A DNA stretch of 19,247 nt from an uncultured Pseudoclavibacter sp. (GCA_946221025.1 CAMIMS010000031.1:1-19247); one strand, 5' to 3'. Shown: positions 7,176-15,477, counted from the first letter of the stretch. Notes: generated from the sequence alone by a model not told the origin. Translations and numbers: made by a program.

Positions 7176-7783
7176 TCACCCTCACGAAACGCTCGCGAGC
7201 CGTTCGCGCCGCCGCGGTTGCGCTCTCCCTCGCGCTCACGACCGGTGTTGCCGGATGCAGCGGCGACCAGTGGGCCGAGCAGCAGGGCACCGGACAGGGC
7301 GGCTACGTCGAGGGCGACGTTTCGTATCGCGAGTTCGCCCCGGCGGAGCGCGGCGAGGCGGTGCAGTTCGCCGGTGAGACGTCGACCGGCGGAACGCTCG
7401 CATCCACCGAGCTCATCGGAAACGTGGCGGTCGTGAACTTTTGGTACGCGGCCTGCCCACCGTGCCGCGCGGAGGCGGCCGACCTGCAGCGGGTGTCTGA
7501 GACGTACGCCGATCGCGGCGTGCGCTTCGTCGGCGTCAATATTTATGACCAGGCGGCTACCGCCAACAGCTTCCACGAGACCTACGGCATCACCTACCCC
7601 TCCATCCTCGATGTCGATGACGCGGCCGTGCGCCTCGCGTTCTCAGAGACCGTGCCGCCGCAGGCGATTCCCTCAACGGTCGTTCTCGATAAGCAGGGCC
7701 GCGTCGCCGCCTACATTCGCGGCGTCGCCGACCCGTCGGTGCTCTCGGCGATGATCGATCGCGTGCTCAGCGAGGAGGCGTGA
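7172..7783 (+). CDS. resA: ResA-like thioredoxin lipoprotein (cytochrome c maturation)
   Basis: This 203-aa lipoprotein is a membrane-anchored thiol-disulfide reductase that should keep apocytochrome c CXXCH cysteines reduced outside the membrane. The N-terminus has a basic region (K6-R12), a hydrophobic core and the lipobox V-A-G-C29. The thioredoxin domain carries FWYAACPPCRAEA with the redox pair C95-P-P-C98. AIPSTVVLDKQGRVA holds the cis-Pro. The TTG start at 7172 overlaps the previous stop (TTGA) and has GGGAG 4 nt upstream, and this start gives a normal signal peptide. The gene overlaps ccdA by 4 nt. CcdA should supply its electrons, and the product should serve ResB/CcsB heme ligation. 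The role follows from family and context. Confidence 0.92.
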   Translation: MITLTKRSRAVRAAAVALSLALTTGVAGCSGDQWAEQQGTGQGGYVEGDVSYREFAPAERGEAVQFAGETSTGGTLASTELIGNVAVVNFWYAACPPCRAEAADLQRVSETYADRGVRFVGVNIYDQAATANSFHETYGITYPSILDVDDAAVRLAFSETVPPQAIPSTVVLDKQGRVAAYIRGVADPSVLSAMIDRVLSEEA

Positions 7784-8613
7784 GCGCCCTCACGCTCGTC
7801 GCCGGGACGCCGGGCGATCTCATCGTGAACGGGCAGCTGATCGTCGCGATCCCGCTGGCGCTCTTGGCGGGGTTCATCTCATTCGCATCCCCGTGCGTGC
7901 TGCCGGTGGTGCCCGGGTACCTCGGGCTTGTCTCGTCGGTGGCCGACACCGGTGTCGCCCCGGGCCCCGCGGCCGGGCGGGATGGGGACGGTGACGCATC
8001 CGCTCCGAAGACCGGTTCGACCATGCTCGCCGCCCGCACGCGCTCGAGAGAGGGCCTCGGGGCGCTGCTGTTCGTGCTCGGGTTCTCGCTCGTCTACGTC
8101 GCCGCGGGCGCTGCCGCCGGGCAGCTCGGGGTGTGGATGCTGCAGTACCAGGGCATCATCCTGCGCGTGCTCGGCATCATCGTGATCACGATGGGGCTCG
8201 TGTTCATCGGGCAGATCGCGCCGCTGCAGCGTGAGCGTCGCTCATCCCGAAAGCCCGCCGGCCTTATCGGTGCGCCGCTTCTCGGCATGATCTTCGCCGT
8301 CGGGTGGGCGCCGTGCGTGGGGCCGACCCTCGTCGCGATCCAGGCGCTCAGCTTCGAGAGCGCATCGGCCGGTCGCGGAGCGCTGCTCGCGCTGTTCTAC
8401 TGTCTGGGGCTCGGGGTGCCGTTCATTCTCGCGGGCATGGGGCTTGGGGCTGCGACCCGCAGCTTCGGCTGGCTGAAGCGAAACATTCGCACCATCAACC
8501 TCATCGGCGGAAGCCTGCTCATCGTCATCGGCCTGCTCATGCTCGTCGGCGTGTGGCAGCAACTCATCATGGCTATCGGCTCGATCCTTCCCGGTTATGT
8601 CGCGCCCCTCTGA
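7780..8613 (+). CDS. ccdA: CcdA cytochrome c biogenesis transmembrane protein
   Basis: This 277-aa polytopic protein of the CcdA/DsbD family carries electrons from cytosolic thioredoxin across the membrane to ResA. Six membrane helices are expected. The two redox cysteines are in conserved blocks: SFASPCVLPVVPGYL (C39) and GWAPCVGPTL (C179). About 40 residues between helix 1 and helix 2 (around residues 55-90) are polar and rich in Gly, Ala and Asp, an expanded loop compared with compact family members. The GTG at 7780 overlaps the resA stop (GTGA). An AGGAGG lies only 1 nt upstream, too close for ideal use, so coupled re-initiation or a downstream GTG at 7825 is possible. The resB start lies inside its last codons. 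Confidence 0.94.
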   Translation: MSALTLVAGTPGDLIVNGQLIVAIPLALLAGFISFASPCVLPVVPGYLGLVSSVADTGVAPGPAAGRDGDGDASAPKTGSTMLAARTRSREGLGALLFVLGFSLVYVAAGAAAGQLGVWMLQYQGIILRVLGIIVITMGLVFIGQIAPLQRERRSSRKPAGLIGAPLLGMIFAVGWAPCVGPTLVAIQALSFESASAGRGALLALFYCLGLGVPFILAGMGLGAATRSFGWLKRNIRTINLIGGSLLIVIGLLMLVGVWQQLIMAIGSILPGYVAPL

Positions 8614-10360
8614 CCACATCGACGCCGGCCGCGAAGGATTCGAGCCGCGAGACCGCCCCGCCCGAGGAACGCCGGCCGGGGGATCGGTCGTGCGCGGAAG
8701 CTCCGCTGCCACGGGTGCGCGGGGACGCGCTCGCGGCGGGATGAACGCGGCCGTCTCGTTCATTCGCTCGGCTTGGCGGCAGCTCACCTCGATGCGCACG
8801 GCCCTGGTGCTGCTGCTCATGCTCGCGCTCGCGGCCGTGCCCGGGTCGCTTGTGCCCCAGCGCTCAAGCGACCCGAACGGTGTGGCCACCGTCAAGCGCG
8901 ACCAGCCACAGCTCGCGGAGTTTTACGAGCGGGTGCAGCTGTTCGACGTGTACACCTCGGTGTGGTTCACGGCCGTGTACCTGCTGCTGTTCGTCTCGCT
9001 CATCGGTTGCATCATTCCACGCATCCGGCACCACTGGCGGGCGCTTCGTTCAAAGCCCCCGACAACGCCCGCGCGGCTCGATCGGCTCGACGCCTACTCG
9101 ACGCTCACCGTCTCGGGTCAGCAAACCCCCGACCGGGGCGCCGTCGTCGCTCGCGCGGCTGAGATTCTGCGCGAGCGCGGCTACCGCACGGTGCTCGTCG
9201 ATCAGGGTGGGCGCGGCGTCTCGGTGTCGGCCGAGCGCGGATACATTCGCGAGACCGGCAACCTCGTGTTCCACACCGCGCTGCTCGGCATCATCGTCTC
9301 GGTTGGCGTGCTGAGCGGCTACTCGTGGCACGGCCAGCGGGTGCTCGTTGAGGGGCAGACCTTCGAGAACGGTATCGTGAGCTACTCATCGTTCACCCCG
9401 GGACGGTTCACCACATCCAAATCGCTCACGCCCTACTCGATGACCCTCGACAGTTTCACCGCGAGCTACGAGACCGAAAACCCCGAGCAGGCGGGAACCC
9501 CCACCGGGTACGACGCGAACGTGACGGTGCGCCAGCCGAACGGTGAAACCCAACAGCAGACCGTGCGCGTGAACGAGCCGCTTCGCACCAGCGGCACCGA
9601 TGTGTACCTGCTCGGCAACGGGTATGCGCCTGACATCATCGTGCGCGACCGGGATGGCCGGGAGGTGTTCCGCGATCGCGTCGTGTTTCTTCCGCAGGAT
9701 GCGCAGTTGACGAGCCTCGGTGTCGTGAAGGTTCCGGATGGGCTCGAGCAGCAGGTCGGCATGATCGGGTTCTTCTACCCGACGGCGATGCAGCTGGAAA
9801 CCGGCGCGTTCACCTCATCCAACCCCGATCTGAACGATCCGCTCCTGACCCTGAACGTGTACGTCGGCGACCTCGGGCTCGATGAGGGGCTTCCGAAGTC
9901 GGTGTACGAGCTCGACACCGACGGCATGACGCAGGTGGCGGGCATGAAGGCTGACCAGAAGGCGCTGCAGCTTCGCCCGGGCCAGACCGTTGAGCTGCCG
10001 AACGGGCTTGGCACCGTGAGCCTCGGGGAAGTGAGCCGGTACGCATCCTTCGATGTGCACCACGACCCGACGCGGCTTCCGGTGCTCACCTTCACGCTGC
10101 TCGGGATCGCGGGGCTGCTCGCGTCGCTGCTGGTACCGAGGCGACGAGTGTGGGTGCGCGCCGTCACGCGCGATGAGAAGCTCGTCATCGAATACGCCGG
10201 GCTCGCGCGCGGTGAGGATGCCAGGCTCGTGCGCGCCGTGAATCAGCTCATCGACGCGCATGTGGTCAATCTCGTAGGCTCATCAGAATCGGTGCCAGAA
10301 GGCGAGTCGCCGCCGAGCGAAGGCGATCGACCCGCTCCGGCAGAACAGGATGAGACGTGA
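8597..10360 (+). CDS. resB: ResB/Ccs1 cytochrome c biogenesis protein
   Basis: This 587-aa membrane protein is one half of the System II heme-ligation complex, which exports heme and attaches it to apocytochrome c. Membrane segments lie near residues 68-87, 120-142, 222-240 and 505-522, with a large extracytoplasmic domain between the last two. Recognisable blocks are WRQLTSMRTALVLLLMLAL, PGSLVPQRSSDPNGV, QLFDVYTSVWFTAVYLLLF and SLIGCIIPR. The ATG at 8597 lies within ccdA (17-nt overlap) and lacks a ribosome site; ATG 8741 (residue 49) would remove a disordered Arg/Gly-rich N-terminus but also has no proper Shine-Dalgarno. The MSRPSDH start is familiar from related Micrococcales, so I kept the longer form. 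It overlaps ccsB by 4 nt. Confidence 0.94.
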   Translation: MSRPSDHIDAGREGFEPRDRPARGTPAGGSVVRGSSAATGARGRARGGMNAAVSFIRSAWRQLTSMRTALVLLLMLALAAVPGSLVPQRSSDPNGVATVKRDQPQLAEFYERVQLFDVYTSVWFTAVYLLLFVSLIGCIIPRIRHHWRALRSKPPTTPARLDRLDAYSTLTVSGQQTPDRGAVVARAAEILRERGYRTVLVDQGGRGVSVSAERGYIRETGNLVFHTALLGIIVSVGVLSGYSWHGQRVLVEGQTFENGIVSYSSFTPGRFTTSKSLTPYSMTLDSFTASYETENPEQAGTPTGYDANVTVRQPNGETQQQTVRVNEPLRTSGTDVYLLGNGYAPDIIVRDRDGREVFRDRVVFLPQDAQLTSLGVVKVPDGLEQQVGMIGFFYPTAMQLETGAFTSSNPDLNDPLLTLNVYVGDLGLDEGLPKSVYELDTDGMTQVAGMKADQKALQLRPGQTVELPNGLGTVSLGEVSRYASFDVHHDPTRLPVLTFTLLGIAGLLASLLVPRRRVWVRAVTRDEKLVIEYAGLARGEDARLVRAVNQLIDAHVVNLVGSSESVPEGESPPSEGDRPAPAEQDET

Positions 10361-11550
10361 CGCAGCTGTACTCAGACTGGTCGAACGTGCTGATTTACGT
10401 CGCGATGGCGGTGTACGCGCTCGCCCTGATCGGCTTCGCGATGGACCTCGCCAACCGCAGTGCAGCGCGCGGGCGCCAGTCGGCGTCGGCCGCCGGTGCG
10501 ACAAAGCGCGCGGGCATGGCCGTCGCCAGTGACGGCGTTGCCAGGTCGGGATCGGTCGAGGGCGTGCAGCGCGCAGCCGCATCCGGCTCCCTCGATGCCG
10601 CCACCGATCAGGCGGCATCGACCGGAACGCTGCTGCTTGAGCGACGCGGAGCCGCGGGCGACGCCGTCATCGAAACGACCGCCGACGGTCAGACGCTCGT
10701 CGATACCGACCTGCCCGGGGGCGAGCTCGCGGCGGATCAGTCGATCACCCAGATCCGCGCCCGCGACGCCGATGGCTGGCGAGACGGTCGAGCGACCGCG
10801 TCGCTGCAGATCGCGATGACGCTGACCGTGGTCGCCTTCCTCGCGCACCTGGCCGCGACGGTGCTGCGCGGGCTCGCCGCCGACCGGGTGCCGTGGTCGA
10901 ACATGTACGAGTTCACGATGACCTCGACGCTCCTGGTGGTGCTCGTGTTCCTCGTGGCGCAGCTGTGGAACGACATTCGCTTCCTCGGCACCTTCATCTC
11001 TGGGTTCGTGACCCTCTCGCTCGGCATCGCCGCCGTCGGGTTCTACGTGCCGGTCGCGCCCCTGCAACCGGCGCTGCAGTCGTACTGGCTCGTCATTCAC
11101 GTGTTCGTCGCGTCGCTTGCCACCGGCTGCCTCGCCCTCGGATGCGGGCTCAGCATCATGCAGCTGCTGCAGCACCGCCGCACGGCCGCGATGCGCTCGG
11201 GCCGCCGCTCCCGGCTCGGCTTCCTCGCTGCGCTGCCGGGAGAGGAGCGCCTGGAAGACCTCTCGTACCGCATCAACGTGGTCGGCTTCATTCTCTGGAC
11301 GTTCACGCTCGTCGCCGGCGCGATCTGGGCCGAGCGCGCCTGGGGCCGCTACTGGGGATGGGACACGAAAGAGGTGTGGACGTTCATCATCTGGGTCGTC
11401 TACGCCGGCTACATTCACGCCCGCGCGACCAAGGGCTGGCGCGGCTCACCGAGCGCGTGGCTCAGCATCGTCGGGTTCGCGACCGTGCTGTTCAACTTCG
11501 GCGTCGTGAACATCTTCTTCAAGGGCCTGCACACGTACTCGGGGCTGTAA
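10357..11550 (+). CDS. ccsB: CcsB/CcsA (ResC) cytochrome c heme-ligation protein
   Basis: This 397-aa polytopic protein is the ResB partner in System II cytochrome c synthesis. The heme-binding WWD motif WGRYWGWDTKEVW (residues 329-341) is intact and lies between late membrane helices. PWSNMYEFTMTSTLL, YWLVIHVFVAS and NFGVVNIFFKGLHTYSGL are further family blocks. After the first helix (about residues 8-27) comes a polar loop of about 120 residues rich in Ala, Gly, Ser and Asp before the second helix, much longer than usual. The GTG at 10357 overlaps the resB stop (GTGA), with AGGA 6 nt upstream. It is the last gene of the operon and converges on menC. No strong terminator is visible in the 56-bp gap. 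Confidence 0.94.
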   Translation: MTQLYSDWSNVLIYVAMAVYALALIGFAMDLANRSAARGRQSASAAGATKRAGMAVASDGVARSGSVEGVQRAAASGSLDAATDQAASTGTLLLERRGAAGDAVIETTADGQTLVDTDLPGGELAADQSITQIRARDADGWRDGRATASLQIAMTLTVVAFLAHLAATVLRGLAADRVPWSNMYEFTMTSTLLVVLVFLVAQLWNDIRFLGTFISGFVTLSLGIAAVGFYVPVAPLQPALQSYWLVIHVFVASLATGCLALGCGLSIMQLLQHRRTAAMRSGRRSRLGFLAALPGEERLEDLSYRINVVGFILWTFTLVAGAIWAERAWGRYWGWDTKEVWTFIIWVVYAGYIHARATKGWRGSPSAWLSIVGFATVLFNFGVVNIFFKGLHTYSGL

Positions 11551-11606
11551 GCGCGCCGTTCAGAGCGGGCAGGTCGCTCCGGTCGTTGCCGGGCGTATCG
11601 CGATCG

Positions 11607-12629
11607 CTAGTCGCGGATGAGGTCAAGGCAGCGGCGAAGCCGCTCCTGCCACCAGGCGACGCGCTCGGGCGGGGCCTTTAGGCGGTTCAGCGCATCCGCA
11701 TCCACCTCGACCGGCGCGGCACTGATCACGCCGCCTTCGGGCACACGCGGATGCGCCGTCACGTCGCGCTCGAAGAGCGCCCCGGTGCCAAGCCCCGCCG
11801 GTGCCGGGGGCTCGCCGGAATCGGCGGCGACCCGAGCGGCCAGCTGCGCGCCCATCGCGAGGCCGACGGATGAATCGAGGGCGCTTGAGACGGTCGCAGG
11901 CAGCCCGCATTCGCGAACGATCTCGGCTGCTCTGCTGATGCCGCCGAGCGGCTGCGCTTTCACGATGATGCGGTCGGCGGCTCCGAGCTTGGCGACCCTG
12001 AGCGGGTCGGACGCTTTGCGGATGCTCTCATCCGCCGCGATCGCCACTTCGCCGCGCAGTCGCTCACGCAGGCGCGCCAAATCTTCTACCGACGCGACCG
12101 GCTGCTCGGCGTAGTCGAGACCGCCTGCGGCCTCCGCGAGCGGCGGGAGGGCCGCGGCCGCCTCATCGAGTGACCATCCCGCATTCGCATCGACGCGGAT
12201 GCACGCATCCGGCCCGACGCAGCGGCGCACTTCTGCGACCCGCGCAATATCGTCGGCGAGCGACTGCCCGCGCTCGGCGACTTTCACCTTCACTGCCCGG
12301 CACGAGCCGTACCGCTCGAGCACGCACGCGACACGCTCGGGCGACACGGCCGGAACCGTCGCATTCACGGGCACCGAAGCATCGAGCGGATGAAACGCCT
12401 CACTGAACCCGTATTCGAGCGCGCCCCGAAGCCACGTCGCGGCCTCTTCATCCGCGTATTCGAGGAACGGCGACCACTCTGTCCACCGCGCATTTCCGTG
12501 GATGAGCATCACTTCGCGTTCGGTCACCCCGCGAAATCGAACCGTCATCGGCAGGCGCACGACCCGTGCCCGCGAAATGAGCTCATCCGGGTCGGGCAGG
12601 GGCGGTCGCGAAGCACGGTCGGCGGTCAT
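11607..12629 (-). CDS. menC: o-Succinylbenzoate synthase MenC
   Basis: This 340-aa cytosolic enolase-superfamily enzyme dehydrates SHCHC to o-succinylbenzoate in menaquinone synthesis. Catalytic elements are in order: K114-x-K116 (AVKVKVAERG), metal ligands D147 (RVDANAGW), E175 (YAEQP) and D200 (AADES), and base K224 (IIVKAQPLGG). An N-terminal capping domain with RFRGVTEREVML precedes the barrel. The length and the compact capping domain suit the actinobacterial MenC group. ATG 12629 is the only good start; it has no Shine-Dalgarno, but CACGAT lies 6 nt upstream, close to the TACGAT hexamers of other leaderless genes here. It is divergent from the membrane-protein gene and convergent with ccsB. 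Confidence 0.95.
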   Translation of the reverse strand: MTADRASRPPLPDPDELISRARVVRLPMTVRFRGVTEREVMLIHGNARWTEWSPFLEYADEEAATWLRGALEYGFSEAFHPLDASVPVNATVPAVSPERVACVLERYGSCRAVKVKVAERGQSLADDIARVAEVRRCVGPDACIRVDANAGWSLDEAAAALPPLAEAAGGLDYAEQPVASVEDLARLRERLRGEVAIAADESIRKASDPLRVAKLGAADRIIVKAQPLGGISRAAEIVRECGLPATVSSALDSSVGLAMGAQLAARVAADSGEPPAPAGLGTGALFERDVTAHPRVPEGGVISAAPVEVDADALNRLKAPPERVAWWQERLRRCLDLIRD

Positions 12630-12635
12630 CGCGCT

Positions 12636-12641
12636 ATCGTG
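12636..12641 (-). promoter_or_regulatory. Possible -10 element of leaderless menC promoter
   Basis: CACGAT on the minus strand, 6 nt before the menC ATG, differs from TACGAT only in its first base. The spacing matches the other leaderless promoters in this window, but the mismatch at a key position makes it weaker. Confidence 0.35.
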
Positions 12642-12669
12642 TCACCTCGTCCCGAATTCGGCGTGGGGT

Positions 12670-12675
12670 TAGGCT
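12670..12675 (+). promoter_or_regulatory. Candidate -10 element for the membrane-protein gene
   Basis: TAGGCT fits TANNNT and lies about 40 nt upstream of the ATG at 12715. It would leave a leader of roughly 33 nt containing GGAG (12707-12710, 4 nt before ATG). No -35 is evident. Confidence 0.35.
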
Positions 12676-12714
12676 GGCCCAGTCGCCGTATCACGAACAA
12701 CGGCGCGGAGACGA

Positions 12715-13176
12715 ATGAGCAGCGAGATCACGCAGTTCCAGCGCTGGCTGGATTACGACGGAACCCCGGAGGGTCAGCCCCGGCGTCCCGAGTACCGCCA
12801 CGGCACCGTCATCCCGCAGCGCTGGTCGGCGATCGTGTTCAACCCGGTCATTTGGAAAGCCGGTCACTGGGCGCTGTTCGGCGCGATTCTCACCGGCATC
12901 GCCGATCTCATCACGCTCCTGTACGTCGCGAACTTCTTCGGCGTCGGCCACGATCTCGAAATCGAGATTTGGCTGGTCATCTCGGGCGTGATTGGGTTCC
13001 TCACCATCACGGCCGCCCTCTGGGCCATTTGGAAAAACCGCGCCCGCACCGCCGCCATTTGGGCGCTCGCCATCGGGTTCGTGCTCGGCGCGCCACCGGC
13101 GTGGCTTGTCGGCAACACCATCGTGCAGCTCATCCTCAACGGCGGCACCCTGCCCGCGCCTGAGCCCACGATCTAG
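12715..13176 (+). CDS. Unrecognised small membrane protein between menC and menB
   Basis: I do not recognise this 153-aa protein. The first 48 residues are polar and aromatic, with QFQRWLDYDGTPEG and RRPEYRHGTVIPQRW. They are followed by hydrophobic stretches at about 49-75, 84-106 and 111-141, so three to four membrane helices are likely. A short acidic loop (GVGHDLEIE) separates the first two. No catalytic motif, metal site or CxxC is visible. ATG 12715 has GGAG 4 nt upstream. Base composition and codon use match the neighbours, so recent transfer is not indicated. It lies divergent from menC and 45 bp before menB. Its position suggests, but does not show, a role near quinone or respiratory enzymes. 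Confidence 0.8.
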   Translation: MSSEITQFQRWLDYDGTPEGQPRRPEYRHGTVIPQRWSAIVFNPVIWKAGHWALFGAILTGIADLITLLYVANFFGVGHDLEIEIWLVISGVIGFLTITAALWAIWKNRARTAAIWALAIGFVLGAPPAWLVGNTIVQLILNGGTLPAPEPTI

Positions 13177-13179
13177 CCC

Positions 13180-13194
13180 GCTTCGCCGCGAAGC
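13180..13194 (+). terminator. Short hairpin after the membrane-protein gene
   Basis: GCTTCG and CGAAGC form a perfect 6-bp stem with a CCG loop, 3 nt after the stop codon. No T tract follows, so termination would be of the weak, tail-less kind. It lies directly upstream of the menB -10 hexamer and could separate the two transcripts. Confidence 0.4.
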
Positions 13195-13208
13195 CCAGCG
13201 AGCCCCGC

Positions 13209-13214
13209 TAGCGT
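13209..13214 (+). promoter_or_regulatory. -10 element of leaderless menB promoter
   Basis: TAGCGT lies 7 nt before ATG 13222 and there is no Shine-Dalgarno. This spacing makes the ATG the likely transcript 5' end and argues against the in-frame GTG at 13213, which overlaps the hexamer. Confidence 0.55.
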
Positions 13215-13221
13215 GGCCCGC

Positions 13222-14133
13222 ATGTCGACGCATCCGGTTTCTGAACTCTTCGACCCCGCCGAGTGGAACGAGGTTCCCGGCTTCGACTTCACCGACGTCA
13301 CCTACCACCACGACGTTGACGGTCGTATCGCGCGCATCGCGTTCGACCGACCCGAGGTGCGAAACGCGTTCCGGCCGCACACGGTGGATGAGCTTTACCG
13401 GGCCCTTGACGATGCGCGCCTGAACCCGCGCATCGGGGTGGTGCTGCTCACCGGCAACGGGCCGAGCCCGAAAGACGGCGGCCGCGCGTTCTGCTCGGGC
13501 GGTGATCAGCGCATCCGCGGGCGCGACGGCTACCGCTACGCATCCGGTGAGACCCGCGATTCGATCGATGAGGCTCGTGCGGGAAGGCTGCACATTCTCG
13601 AGGTTCAGCGCCTCATCCGCTTCATGCCGAAGGTCGTCATTTCGGTGGTCAACGGATGGGCTGCCGGTGGCGGGCATTCGCTGCACGTCGTGTGCGACCT
13701 GTCGATCGCCTCGCGCGAGCACGGCAAGTTCAAGCAGACGGATGCGGATGTGGGCTCGTTCGACGCCGGGTACGGCTCGGCCTACTTTGCCCGCCAGGTC
13801 GGTCAGAAGTTCGCGCGCGAGGTGTTCTTTCTCGCCGAGGAGTACTCGGCCGACCGGGCCTACGAAATGGGCACGGTCAATCGGGTGGTGCCGCATGAGG
13901 AGCTCGAGCGCGAAGCACTGAAGATGGCTCGCACGATTCTCACCAAGTCGCCGACGGCGATTCGCATGCTGAAGTTCGCGTTCAACGCGGTCGATGAGGG
14001 CATTGTCGGCCAGCAGGTGTTTGCCGGTGAGGCGACCCGTCTCGCGTACGGCACCGATGAGGCGGTTGAGGGCCGGGATGCGTTCCTCGAGAAGCGGGAA
14101 CCGGATTGGGGTCCGTTCCCGTGGCGCGTGTGA
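13222..14133 (+). CDS. menB: 1,4-Dihydroxy-2-naphthoyl-CoA synthase MenB
   Basis: This 303-aa crotonase-family enzyme closes the second ring of the naphthoquinone by converting o-succinylbenzoyl-CoA to DHNA-CoA. The oxyanion-hole blocks are AFCSGGDQRIRG and VNGWAAGGGHSLHVVCDL. The catalytic Asp/Ser region reads QTDADVGSFDAGYGSAYFAR. The C-terminal FEG-like segment AVEGRDAFLEKREPDW is typical of MenB. The length and insertion pattern resemble M. tuberculosis MenB (314 aa). I chose ATG 13222 because a -10 hexamer lies 7 nt upstream. A GTG at 13213 would add only three residues. The stop overlaps the menE GTG (GTGA), so the two consecutive pathway enzymes are coupled. Confidence 0.96.
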   Translation: MSTHPVSELFDPAEWNEVPGFDFTDVTYHHDVDGRIARIAFDRPEVRNAFRPHTVDELYRALDDARLNPRIGVVLLTGNGPSPKDGGRAFCSGGDQRIRGRDGYRYASGETRDSIDEARAGRLHILEVQRLIRFMPKVVISVVNGWAAGGGHSLHVVCDLSIASREHGKFKQTDADVGSFDAGYGSAYFARQVGQKFAREVFFLAEEYSADRAYEMGTVNRVVPHEELEREALKMARTILTKSPTAIRMLKFAFNAVDEGIVGQQVFAGEATRLAYGTDEAVEGRDAFLEKREPDWGPFPWRV

Positions 14134-15437
14134 CGGGCGGCAGTCGCCGGCCGGTCGAGGTCGTTGACACTCGCGACGCGGCTGAGGTGAGTGCCGCGCT
14201 CGAACGGGCCCTGTCGGGTGCGGGCCCCGCGATTCTTCCTCGCAACCCTGCTGCCGCATCTGGCGACGGCGCCGCACTTGAGATTCCCGCGGATGCGCCC
14301 GAGGATGCGTGCCTCGTCATCGAAACGAGCGGGTCGACCGCGGCGCCGAAGCGCGTGCTGCTTGGCGCGAGCGCGATTCACGCATCCAATGCCGCGACCT
14401 ACCGGCGCCTGGATGAGCTCGTGACCGAAGGCGATTCGCGTGGACCTGCGAAGGCGATTCGGGAGGAAGACCGGCAGTGGTTGCTCGCCCTGCCGCTCGA
14501 ATTCATCGCCGGCACGCAGGTGCTCGCGAGGTCGATCACCGCCGGCACCGAACCGGTGCTGCTGGGCGCGGGAACCTTCACGCCCGAGCGGTTTCTGGCG
14601 GCGTGCGAGCGGATGGAGGCTTCGCACCGATATGTCTCGCTCGTGCCGGCGCAGCTGCTTCGCCTGCTCGACGCTGCCGAGGGCGTGAGCCGGCAGACCG
14701 AATCCGCGAGCGCCGCGGCAACGCGCACCGATTCCGTGCTCGCGAGCGAACTCGCGGATGCATGCACCAGCTTTGACGCGATGCTCTTGGGTGGGCAGGC
14801 GACCCCGCAGAGCGCGAAAGACCGCGCCGCGCGCCTGGGTTGGCGGGTGGTCACCACGTACGGGTCGAGCGAAACGGCGGGCGGATGCGTCTACAACGGC
14901 GAATCGCTCGACGGGGTGAGGGTCGCCGAGCGCGACGGGGAGATCGAAATCGCTGGGCCCACCCTCGCCTGGGGCTACCTCGGCGACACCGACCGCACCG
15001 CCGACCGGTTCGTTAACCGCGGCGGCGAGCGTTGGTATCGCACATCGGATGCGGGCACTGTCACCGAGTTCTCCTCCGGCAGGCAGCAGGTCACTGTCAC
15101 CGGCCGACTCGATGACGTGATCATCTCCGGCGGTGAGAAGGTGCTGCTCGGTCGCATCGAGCAGCTCGTGCGTTCATTTCCTCCGCTCGCCGACGCGATC
15201 GTGGTCGGTGCCCCATCGGCGCAGTGGGGTCAGGTGCCGGTCATCGTGGCCGAACGCATTGGAGCGGCAGAACGCGAGGCGCTGCTTGACCGCATCCGGG
15301 GGCTCGCGGGGGATGAGCTTGGGCGCGCATTTCGGCCGGCCGATCTGGTGGTGCTGGGCGCGCTCCCGCGGCTCGTGAGCGGCAAACCCGACCGCCGTCA
15401 GGTCGCAGAAATCGTGCGAAACCCCATCCGACCCTGA
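14130..15437 (+). CDS. menE: o-Succinylbenzoate-CoA ligase MenE
   Basis: This adenylate-forming enzyme of about 435 aa activates o-succinylbenzoate to its CoA thioester, the substrate of MenB. The phosphate-binding loop TSGSTAAPK lies at residues 66-74. TTYGSSETAGG is the adenylate-binding motif, RTSDAG carries the ribose-binding Asp, GRLDDVIISGGEKV is the hinge, and SGKPDRRQV holds the catalytic Lys near the C-terminus. The N-terminus is short compared with E. coli MenE, as is usual in Actinobacteria. I chose GTG 14130 for its 4-nt overlap with the menB stop. In-frame GTG 14121 and TTG 14106 are alternatives; none has a strong ribosome site. The family call is very secure. Confidence 0.94.
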   Translation: MTGGSRRPVEVVDTRDAAEVSAALERALSGAGPAILPRNPAAASGDGAALEIPADAPEDACLVIETSGSTAAPKRVLLGASAIHASNAATYRRLDELVTEGDSRGPAKAIREEDRQWLLALPLEFIAGTQVLARSITAGTEPVLLGAGTFTPERFLAACERMEASHRYVSLVPAQLLRLLDAAEGVSRQTESASAAATRTDSVLASELADACTSFDAMLLGGQATPQSAKDRAARLGWRVVTTYGSSETAGGCVYNGESLDGVRVAERDGEIEIAGPTLAWGYLGDTDRTADRFVNRGGERWYRTSDAGTVTEFSSGRQQVTVTGRLDDVIISGGEKVLLGRIEQLVRSFPPLADAIVVGAPSAQWGQVPVIVAERIGAAEREALLDRIRGLAGDELGRAFRPADLVVLGALPRLVSGKPDRRQVAEIVRNPIRP

Positions 15438-15465
15438 CAAAAACCCCAGAATTTGCGCTCCCGAG

Positions 15466-15471
15466 TACGAT
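15466..15471 (+). promoter_or_regulatory. -10 element of leaderless menA promoter
   Basis: TACGAT lies exactly 6 nt before GTG 15478, without a Shine-Dalgarno. It shares the octamer TACGATTC with the phosphatase-operon promoter at 6515. No -35 is visible. The site supports the long form of MenA. Confidence 0.65.
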
Positions 15472-15477
15472 TCTCCG

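Noticed and set aside
11551..11606. Weak inverted repeat GAGCG...CGCTC between ccsB and menC as a terminator
   Set aside because: The stem is only 5 bp with no T tract. Such stems arise often by chance in DNA this rich in GC.
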